Below, piece by piece: positions 1 through 5,157 of a stretch of 37,222 nt of DNA; the first letter of the stretch is position 1; every line of letters starts with the position of its first letter. The notes under the pieces are model-generated. The model did no database searches. It had not been told where the DNA came from and worked only from the letters and a program-made list of their open reading frames with translations. The DNA comes from a virus, in the IMG/VR virus record IMGVR_UViG_3300010388_000138, positions 1 through 37,222 of that record. The stretch is one strand, 5' to 3'. The position numbers and the translations under genes are program-made.

Positions 1-69
1 AGCACCAGCACCAGCAGGAGGAGATCAGCACCAGCACCAGCACCAGCAGGAGGAGGAGATCAGCACCAG
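1..69. repeat. AGCACC-rich terminal repeat, left copy
   Basis: Tandem AGCACC units are broken by GGAGGAGATC (about 17-26) and GGAGGAGGAGATC (about 49-61). Bases 1-48 are identical to 37175-37222, so the two ends overlap and the sequence closes into a circle or is terminally redundant. Because the closure lies inside a short tandem repeat, the assembled copy number may be wrong (collapsed or truncated). It could be an origin or packaging-linked repeat or coding minisatellite; see the candidate reading frame crossing the junction. Confidence 0.85.
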
Positions 70-79
70 TCCTGATAAC

Positions 80-450
80 GTAGGCAGTCGTTACCAATCC
101 ATTTAACATTGCCTACAATTGACAACGCTACACTTTGCCAGTTTGCGCCGGAATAATTTTGTAGGCAGTGTAGGCAGTGTTGGCACTGCCTACAAAGTCG
201 CTAGAAATTCGAGGAAAATTATATAGCCTATATAATAAACATCGAATTTTTAAAGTAGATAATGATATACCTACAGCTACCAACAAACCTGCCAGCATAG
301 GACGGGCGTAGCCTTGCGCGTAGGCAGTCAATAGAATGTTAAACTGCCCACCATATACAGACACGCTACCAACAAACAACAAAAAATGTTGCAAAAGTTA
401 AAACTTGATTTATAATGTTTTGCAAGTCGTCAATAATGATGACTGCCTAC
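80..450. repeat. Iteron-like cluster of GTAGGCAGT (possible origin or control region)
   Basis: The 9-mer GTAGGCAGT occurs at 80-88, 161-169, 170-178 and 320-328 on the plus strand, and as ACTGCCTAC at 185-193 and 442-450. One variant (ATTGCCTAC) lies at 108-116. The copies at 169-179 and 184-194 form a perfect 11-bp inverted repeat with a 4-base loop. The stretch 1-478 has no convincing gene: one long frame on the minus strand (128-394) starts at TTG, lacks a ribosome site and lies across the repeats. Repeats in both orientations beside a terminal repeat fit a replication origin or a multi-site operator. This role is inferred. Confidence 0.6.
389..416 (+). promoter_or_regulatory. Sigma70-like promoter for the left rightward block
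   Basis: TTGCAA at 389-394 and a perfect TATAAT at 411-416 are separated by 16 bases. The -10 sits in a 22-base stretch (405-426, core TTGATTTATAATG followed by TTGCAAG) that recurs with two mismatches at 37131-37152. The spacer holds AAGTT-AA-AACTT, a small inverted repeat that could be an operator. It would drive the genes starting at 479. Confidence 0.6.
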
Positions 451-478
451 ACTAACCACATTTTGAGAGACTGCCAAC

Positions 479-643
479 ATGAAAAATACTATCCGGACAC
501 TAAGTGCCATTATTTTGACACCTGTTATGAGATTGACAGGCTTTAGATTTTCGCGTTCTTACCGTCGTGGTGATACAAAATTACATTCAATAGTTTATGC
601 GGTAGTTGATACCGTAGGCGCAAACATTCGCGCCGGTATCTAA
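479..643 (+). CDS. Small basic hypothetical protein (54 aa)
   Basis: This frame runs from ATG at 479 to TAA at 641-643. A purine-rich GAGAGA ribosome site lies about 8 bases upstream, and a TATAAT promoter lies 63 bases upstream of the ATG. The product is basic, with an Arg/Ser-rich centre (FRFSRSYRRGD) and a modestly hydrophobic N-terminus (about residues 8-16), too weak to call a membrane segment. I do not recognise a family. It would be the first gene of the rightward block and hence probably among the first expressed. Reality is supported by the ribosome site and promoter position only; function is unknown. Confidence 0.5.
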   Translation: MKNTIRTLSAIILTPVMRLTGFRFSRSYRRGDTKLHSIVYAVVDTVGANIRAGI

Positions 644-656
644 TAACATTATCTAA

Positions 657-681
657 AGCGCGGGCGTGAACAACCCGCGCT
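657..681 (+). promoter_or_regulatory. Hairpin in the 479-643 / 710 intergenic gap
   Basis: AGCGCGGG (657-664) pairs perfectly with CCCGCGCT (674-681) across a 9-base loop. No T-run follows, so it is not a standard intrinsic terminator. It may mark an RNA processing or stability site between two co-transcribed genes. Confidence 0.4.
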
Positions 682-709
682 ACACCTTAACAATAGAGAG
701 AGTAATAAA

Positions 710-988
710 ATGATTGCAATACACACTAAATATATAAGCGCGTCAAATTCACGCGGTAGTAGAATTAAAGCCTATACAGCGGCGCATGGTGATTTTAAAG
801 GCTTTACAGCTACTATTTCATATCCAAGCGAATTGAGCGGCGTAGCGTGTCATTTTGCAGCTGTTAAAGCCTTGGTTGAAAAAAACAAACTTAACTGGAA
901 TTTAGAAAATATGCGCTATGGTGACAGCGCCGACGGGCGCGGGTATTCATTTTGTTTTGACGCGTCAAAAGTAGGTGGCGCGATATGA
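710..988 (+). CDS. Conserved small phage/plasmid-type hypothetical protein (92 aa)
   Basis: ATG at 710 is preceded by GAGAGAG about 9 bases upstream. The N-terminal pattern (residues 5-20, TKYISASNSRGSRIKA), followed by a segment with an SG-H-AAVKAL arrangement (about 43-56), resembles a small protein of unknown function that I have seen in many phages and plasmids of proteobacteria. I know no assigned function for it. The product has no membrane segment and no obvious catalytic motif. Its stop overlaps the start of the next gene (ATGA), which indicates an operon with translational coupling. I am confident that it is a gene and not confident about its role. Confidence 0.75.
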   Translation: MIAIHTKYISASNSRGSRIKAYTAAHGDFKGFTATISYPSELSGVACHFAAVKALVEKNKLNWNLENMRYGDSADGRGYSFCFDASKVGGAI

Positions 989-1185
989 ATATCTTAACAA
1001 TTGAATGGGACGGTAAAAAAGTGCAGTTACCTACCAGTGAAGTAAAAAAAGTCTGTTTAGAATTATGCTCAGGCCTTGTTCCATCGTTTCAGGCCGTAAG
1101 AGCGCGCGAATTACGCGCGGCCCTTGCTAAACATAAAAAAGTAGTATGCGGTAAATATAATTTATCTATTCAGGATTTACCTTAG
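985..1185 (+). CDS. Hypothetical protein (66 aa)
   Basis: The start overlaps the stop of the preceding gene as ATGA (985-988), the usual joint in this genome. The product is a small, basic, soluble protein with a short beta-rich start (residues 1-14) and a helical Lys/Arg-rich second half. I recognise no family. Downstream (1186-1262) lies a 77-base gap with a direct repeat TAGCGCGTTAT at 1197-1207 and 1211-1221 before the clamp gene. Co-transcription with neighbours on both sides is likely. Confidence 0.6.
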   Translation: MNILTIEWDGKKVQLPTSEVKKVCLELCSGLVPSFQAVRARELRAALAKHKKVVCGKYNLSIQDLP

Positions 1186-1262
1186 ATTCCAGCGTGTAGC
1201 GCGTTATTAATAGCGCGTTATGCGGTGTAATTTTGCACCTAATAAAAATAAAGGCTAACAAA

Positions 1263-2228
1263 ATGAAAAATATAATTTTCGCTGAAGTAACAAAACAGGC
1301 ATTAAAAGAACGCGCCGTCGGGTATCGTGTCGCAAAATTCGAGAGTGATTGCGTAAAATTGCGGACCAGTATGTTAAACGTTGAATTATATAAACAGCAT
1401 AATACTGACGCGGTTTTAGAGTTATCAATGTTAAAAGCGTTTAAGCTAGACGACATACAAGCCGATTTAACCGTAAAAAATAACGCGTTACCATTATCTG
1501 AGCGTGAATATTTTGAAGGCGCTAATCAAGCGCTTAAAGGCGATGCTATTCAATACATACCAGCAGGCTATATTAACGCTAAGTGGCTTAAAATGTTACC
1601 TAAGGCTAACGAAGTCAGATATTACTTAAATGGCATGAGTTTTAAAAGAGAAGCGGGTAAATTGCAGGTAGTGGGGTCAAATGGTCACACTTTAATTTTA
1701 AACAACGCGATCAGCGAAAACGGTCCAGACTTTAGCGTAATAATTCCAAGTGAAGCTTTGCAAGTGCTAACAAAAATAAAAACATCTTTTACAATGGCCG
1801 TTAATGAAACTCACGCTAAATTTACAGGTGATGACTGGACCATTGAAACAAAATTAATTGACCATCGGTACCCTGACTTCTCAAAAGTATTTAAAAGGGC
1901 GATACACGGCGATATAGATATAAATAGAAAATCGTTAATTCAAGCGATAAAAGACGTGTTACCATTTTTACCGCCTAAGATGCAAGGCGTGGTTTTAACC
2001 GCTACTAATACAGGCCTGGACTTTAACCATCATGGCGACACGCTTGCAAGCGTTCCATTCATTCATTCAAGCGGCACAAAAGCAAGTGAAGGCGTTGACC
2101 TTAACTATTTAATGAACGCGCTGGAATGTTATAAAGACGAAAACATTATGCTAAGTTTTCGCGAAAATTTAATTCAAATTAACCGCGACAGCTTTCAAAC
2201 TATTATCGTTATGAGTATGATAATATGA
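1263..2228 (+). CDS. Probable beta sliding clamp (DnaN-like), diverged N-terminus
   Basis: The 321-aa product resembles the bacterial DNA polymerase III beta clamp over its last two thirds. Residues about 96-210 look like clamp domain II, including FSVIIPSEALQVL (158-170) and IETKLIDHRYPDF (194-206), which corresponds to the SKLVDGRFPDY region of the E. coli protein. Residues about 215-321 look like domain III, with a C-terminal VDLNYLMNALECY...SFQTIIVMSMII that parallels the E. coli tail ending in VVMPMRL. Residues 1-95 do not show domain I features. A clamp encircles DNA and tethers polymerase and repair enzymes. I chose ATG 1263 (AAGG about 9 bases upstream) over an upstream TTG at 1233. 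Length is somewhat below the usual 366 aa. Phage-encoded clamps of this type are uncommon beside a family A polymerase. Confidence in the fold is moderate, based on motif resemblance only. Confidence 0.65.
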   Translation: MKNIIFAEVTKQALKERAVGYRVAKFESDCVKLRTSMLNVELYKQHNTDAVLELSMLKAFKLDDIQADLTVKNNALPLSEREYFEGANQALKGDAIQYIPAGYINAKWLKMLPKANEVRYYLNGMSFKREAGKLQVVGSNGHTLILNNAISENGPDFSVIIPSEALQVLTKIKTSFTMAVNETHAKFTGDDWTIETKLIDHRYPDFSKVFKRAIHGDIDINRKSLIQAIKDVLPFLPPKMQGVVLTATNTGLDFNHHGDTLASVPFIHSSGTKASEGVDLNYLMNALECYKDENIMLSFRENLIQINRDSFQTIIVMSMII

Positions 2229-2287
2229 TAATAATCTTTTTAATGCTGATTAAATTCGCGATACTAGCAATAATGCTAGAAAACTAA
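2225..2287 (+). CDS. Tiny hydrophobic peptide (20 aa) coupled to the clamp gene
   Basis: ATG at 2225 overlaps the clamp gene stop as ATGA, and the frame ends at TAA 2285-2287, only 7 bases before the first terminator stem. The peptide is almost entirely hydrophobic (Ile, Leu, Met, Phe, Ala, one Lys in the middle, ending LEN) and could span a membrane. It could be real, as this genome has other coupled micro-genes, or chance in AT-rich DNA. No family is recognised. Confidence 0.35.
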   Translation: MIIIFLMLIKFAILAIMLEN

Positions 2288-2293
2288 TGGAAC

Positions 2294-2318
2294 GGGCGGC
2301 TAATAACCGCCCTTTTTT
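2294..2318 (+). terminator. Rho-independent terminator 1
   Basis: GGGCGG (2294-2299) pairs with CCGCCC (2307-2312) across a short AT-rich loop and is followed by TTTTTT. It lies directly after the clamp gene and the 20-aa frame. Confidence 0.85.
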
Positions 2319-2336
2319 ATTGCGTCAAACAATAGC

Positions 2337-2358
2337 AAGGCCTTAACAGGCCTTTTTT
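2337..2358 (+). terminator. Rho-independent terminator 2 (tandem)
   Basis: AAGGCC (2337-2342) pairs with GGCCTT (2349-2354) across TTAACA, and the T-run continues to 2358. Together with the preceding terminator it makes a double stop for the rightward block. Confidence 0.75.
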
Positions 2359-2380
2359 ATTGCCTACCATTTAACGACCT

Positions 2381-2560
2381 ATGATGACCGCTATAGTGCT
2401 AAACAATTTAATGCAATACTACCCTATTACCTATCATTCAAACGGCTTGCAGCAAGCCGATAAAGGCTATTCTATGCACCTATTCAATATCAAGCGCGGG
2501 CGTAAAATCACGCGTGAATGTAATGACAGGCGCGTGAAACGCGTATATAACAAGGCTTAG
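2381..2560 (+). CDS. Possible small basic protein (59 aa)
   Basis: An open frame runs from ATG 2381 (ATGATG) to TAG 2558-2560. The second half is strongly basic (KRGRK, DRRVKRVY), which could suit nucleic-acid binding. There is no Shine-Dalgarno, and two terminators lie just upstream, so expression would need its own promoter; I see only weak candidates. No family is recognised. It may be a remnant or a chance frame. Confidence 0.3.
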   Translation: MMTAIVLNNLMQYYPITYHSNGLQQADKGYSMHLFNIKRGRKITRECNDRRVKRVYNKA

Positions 2561-2649
2561 GATTTCAATTCTGGTAAAGCTCAGGATTTCAAATCTAATG
2601 AACGGTCAAAATCTGCCACGAAACGATTTGGAAAATTCTGCCACGAAAC
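2559..2649. repeat. Two pairs of direct repeats with 24-25 bp period
   Basis: AGGATTTCAATTCT (2559-2572) recurs with one change at 2583-2596 (period 24). CTGCCACGAAAC (2613-2624) recurs exactly at 2638-2649 (period 25). The second pair runs into the terminator hairpin that follows. The spacing of about two helical turns suggests protein-binding sites on one DNA face. Function is not known. Confidence 0.55.
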
Positions 2650-2669
2650 CAAATGGCAGAATTTTTTTT
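2632..2669. terminator. Bidirectional intrinsic terminator between converging blocks
   Basis: AAAATTCTGCCA (2632-2643) and TGGCAGAATTTT (2654-2665) form a perfect 12-bp stem with a 10-base loop. T-runs follow on the plus strand (through 2669), and a shorter TTTTCC follows on the minus strand. It sits between the rightward block ending near 2560 and the leftward block ending at 2887. Confidence 0.75.
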
Positions 2670-2671
2670 GT

Positions 2672-2806
2672 ACTTGATAGTGCTTACACATATCACGTCA
2701 GAAACGCCGTAAGCTGGGACTTAACTATCAAGTCATAACAACTAAAATTAACTACGCGCGAAATAGTTAAACACGGCTAAATGATATAGCTGTTATGCTT
2801 CATAAC
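2672..2806. other. Non-coding region with a large imperfect stem-loop and a small hairpin
   Basis: No gene is seen here. ACTTGATAGT (2672-2681) pairs with ACTATCAAGT (2724-2733). Immediately inside, GCTTAC (2682-2687) pairs with GTAAGC (2709-2714), leaving a one-sided 9-base bulge and a 21-base apical loop, so 16 base pairs in total. A second hairpin, GTTATG/CATAAC with a 3-base loop, lies at 2792-2806. The arrangement could be a structured RNA, a protein-binding cruciform or an origin element. The pairing is seen in the sequence; a function is not. Confidence 0.5.
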
Positions 2807-2807
2807 T

Positions 2808-2845
2808 AAAAAATTCCCCAATTATCCGAGCCGATAAATGGGGAA
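2808..2845 (-). terminator. Intrinsic terminator for the leftward replication block
   Basis: On the minus strand TTCCCCA pairs with TGGGGAA (plus-strand arms 2814-2820 and 2839-2845), extended inward by GATAA/TTATC, and is followed by TTTTTT (A-run at 2808-2813 on the plus strand). It lies about 40 bases past the stop of the primase-helicase gene. Confidence 0.8.
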
Positions 2846-2855
2846 ATTTCATGAA

Positions 2856-2879
2856 CTAACAATTAGAGAGAATTGTTAG
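2856..2879. other. Perfect 9-bp hairpin at the end of the replication block
   Basis: CTAACAATT (2856-2864) and AATTGTTAG (2871-2879) enclose a 6-base loop. It lies 8 bases beyond the primase-helicase stop and just before the terminator. It may protect the 3' end of the transcript. Confidence 0.45.
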
Positions 2880-2886
2880 CAGTATG

Positions 2887-5157
2887 TTATTTGATTGCTA
2901 CAACTTTTGCAACAGGTTTTTGCTCTGCTAAGTCCCGAAGGCTAGATTTGCTCATGTGCGCAAACTCAGGTGCGCAGAAGACGTGCTTCTTAGTCTTAGA
3001 CGAACGCGATGCACACATACCGACATCAACCCACCCTGCTTCTTCGAGTGCATGGAACAGCGCAGCAGGCGGGAATTGTTTACAGCCAAACGACATAGCG
3101 GCTCGCTCACATATCGCTTGAAACGGCGAGGCAATCACACCGGACGCAAACTCACCCATGCGAAGTGAAATCATATCCAGCAGTGATGACTCAACAGCAG
3201 ACATGCCATTCTGCACAAGCGACATCTTAAAGTCCGTCATAGGCGCAGGCGCGGCAGGGTTGAACGCCGACACGTCACGCAAAAACAACCAGTTGGCTAT
3301 AAGGTCATATCCGCCGTTGCCAAACCAGCTCCAAATATGTGACGCGGCGGCAGGAGAGATACGCGACGCGCTACTCCAAGTAGCAAACCACCGACGGTCA
3401 CCGCTTTCGAGTGACAGCGGTACACGGTCATTAGAGAACGCAAGCACAGCAAGACGGTTCACGAGATTGTATGGGGCAAGGCCTTTGCGGTTAACGGACA
3501 GCATCTCAGGCGGCGCGGCGATAACTGGCTTGAGTTTATTAGCAAGCATCCGACGCGCGGCGCTGTCAGCTTCTTTAAGCTCGTTAATGACCACAATCTC
3601 TGCTTCAAGATGGTAGCCCCACGCCGACTGAATCGTGTCAGTAGACATCAGTGAATAGTTGCGCAGGTGTGGGCCGCACACGGCGTAAATGAACGGCGCG
3701 TACATGGTGTCCTTACCAATACCTTGACCACCAGCGTGAAGGATAGCGTGGTTAATCTTAACGCGCGGATTCTGTACCTTGAACGCCATATAGTCCCAGA
3801 TATGCGCAAGCTCACGCTCGTCAGGAACGAGGGATTTGCAATGGTCGAGCCATAGAGATATATCACCACCCAAATTTCCGCCACGAGATGAATCTGGGCG
3901 AGCGTCGCGCCACCGGTTGCCATACAATTCACCGTCACGCATAGCGATAACAGTGTCACCAGCAGCGAAGGTAATACCAGCAAGCACCTTAGCGCCCATT
4001 ACCTGACGGTTCTCGTCAAAGCTCATAGCCGCTTCTACTTTACGGTCAGAGTGAATACTCTTGCACGACACATGACGATACACCGCGTTAAATGTCTGAC
4101 GTGAAAATTCACGACGGTTTTGCAAATCGAAATAAGAATCGTCAGACATAACGTAGGCAAAGCGCTGATACCACTCTGCCTTCTCAAGCCGTGCGATTTC
4201 TTTCTGTTCAACTTCTGCAATGATAGCCGCCGCGTCAGTGCTGAACATATCCGACGGTTCGAGTTTGCCAATGGCATTGTGCATCACCTCCGCAAGGATT
4301 TCCTCACGAAGACCGTGTGAGTGCTTAGGTCCACCCATCTCAGCTACCCACGCGAGGTAAGTACGGCTGTCCCACGACGCGCAATGACCATGAAAGCAAC
4401 AGTAGGCGCGGTTGAGCGGGTGGTATCTACCCATCAGTTGCCCATCAGTATGCTCGGCGTGGTTAGGGCAGACCACCCCAACCCAACCCTCAGCGTTAGC
4501 AGACTCCATCACGTCACCACGAGAAGCTAACCAGTCAAGCACTTCATCACTGCCTGTGTCAATGATAGCGATTGGACGCACAGACGCTGTGTCAGCATCA
4601 GACGGGTGAACGTCAAGCGCGTCACATATCTGCGCGAGGGCAAACTCACGCTCAGGATGAAATTCTACAAGGATAGACTGAAATGACGCGCGGTCAGGCT
4701 TCAAATTGACCGACGCAGGGAGACGAAAATTCCGCACAGGGTTAATTGCGCCACTGTCAGTGTAGCCAGCGTCAGCGATTGCTTTAATAGCTGCACTGAA
4801 TTCACCTTTCGTTGGCATATCATCTAAAGCAAACGTGTAGCCCCATTGAAAATTCTGCGGTGAGGTTTCCATTATCCACGTCGGCTCAATGGGCGGGCGC
4901 AAACTCTTAGTGCCAATGTCATCTAGCACGAGAAACGCGACATACTCGCAGTTACCCGCACTCGCAGACGGTTTGCCATCTTTAAAGCGTGACGTGATAA
5001 ACGACGCGGTATTGCCATACCACGCACCCTTACCATCGTACTTTGCTGGCAGGTAGGCAGGCCACGCGAATTGGCCGTTGTCTTTAGCTATTTGTTTGAC
5101 CAAAAGGACGCTCTCGCCTTCAGGTGCTATTCTCTCTAAATACTTAACAAAATTCAT
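2887..5157 (-). CDS. Primase-helicase (VirE/DUF5906-type SF3-like helicase)
   Basis: The 756-aa product combines priming and unwinding for phage DNA replication. Residues about 70-170 (FLVLDDIG with Asp79/Asp80, METSPQNFQWGY) resemble RepB/archaeo-eukaryotic-type primase domains. A likely zinc site follows (Cys230-x2-His233, then Cys253/254, His256, Cys259). The helicase part has a P-loop GGQGIGKDT (476-484), an acidic motif IVVINELKE (521-529) and FSNDRVPL..GDRRWF (574-591), the pattern of the virulence-associated E / DUF5906 family. I chose ATG 5157, which overlaps the polymerase stop (ATGA), over an upstream alternative start. It is last in the leftward operon and ends before hairpins and a terminator. 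The helicase call is firm; the primase call is probable. Confidence 0.85.
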   Translation of the reverse strand: MNFVKYLERIAPEGESVLLVKQIAKDNGQFAWPAYLPAKYDGKGAWYGNTASFITSRFKDGKPSASAGNCEYVAFLVLDDIGTKSLRPPIEPTWIMETSPQNFQWGYTFALDDMPTKGEFSAAIKAIADAGYTDSGAINPVRNFRLPASVNLKPDRASFQSILVEFHPEREFALAQICDALDVHPSDADTASVRPIAIIDTGSDEVLDWLASRGDVMESANAEGWVGVVCPNHAEHTDGQLMGRYHPLNRAYCCFHGHCASWDSRTYLAWVAEMGGPKHSHGLREEILAEVMHNAIGKLEPSDMFSTDAAAIIAEVEQKEIARLEKAEWYQRFAYVMSDDSYFDLQNRREFSRQTFNAVYRHVSCKSIHSDRKVEAAMSFDENRQVMGAKVLAGITFAAGDTVIAMRDGELYGNRWRDARPDSSRGGNLGGDISLWLDHCKSLVPDERELAHIWDYMAFKVQNPRVKINHAILHAGGQGIGKDTMYAPFIYAVCGPHLRNYSLMSTDTIQSAWGYHLEAEIVVINELKEADSAARRMLANKLKPVIAAPPEMLSVNRKGLAPYNLVNRLAVLAFSNDRVPLSLESGDRRWFATWSSASRISPAAASHIWSWFGNGGYDLIANWLFLRDVSAFNPAAPAPMTDFKMSLVQNGMSAVESSLLDMISLRMGEFASGVIASPFQAICERAAMSFGCKQFPPAALFHALEEAGWVDVGMCASRSSKTKKHVFCAPEFAHMSKSSLRDLAEQKPVAKVVAIK

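Noticed and set aside
1-70. AGCACC array as a CRISPR
   Set aside because: Units are 6 bases without spacers, so it is a simple tandem repeat.
128-394. 88-codon minus-strand frame over the iteron region
   Set aside because: It starts at TTG with no ribosome site, lies across the repeats and the promoter, and has no recognisable pattern.
3158-3616. 152-codon plus-strand frame inside the primase-helicase gene
   Set aside because: It is the shadow of a well-supported gene on the other strand, with no motif of its own.
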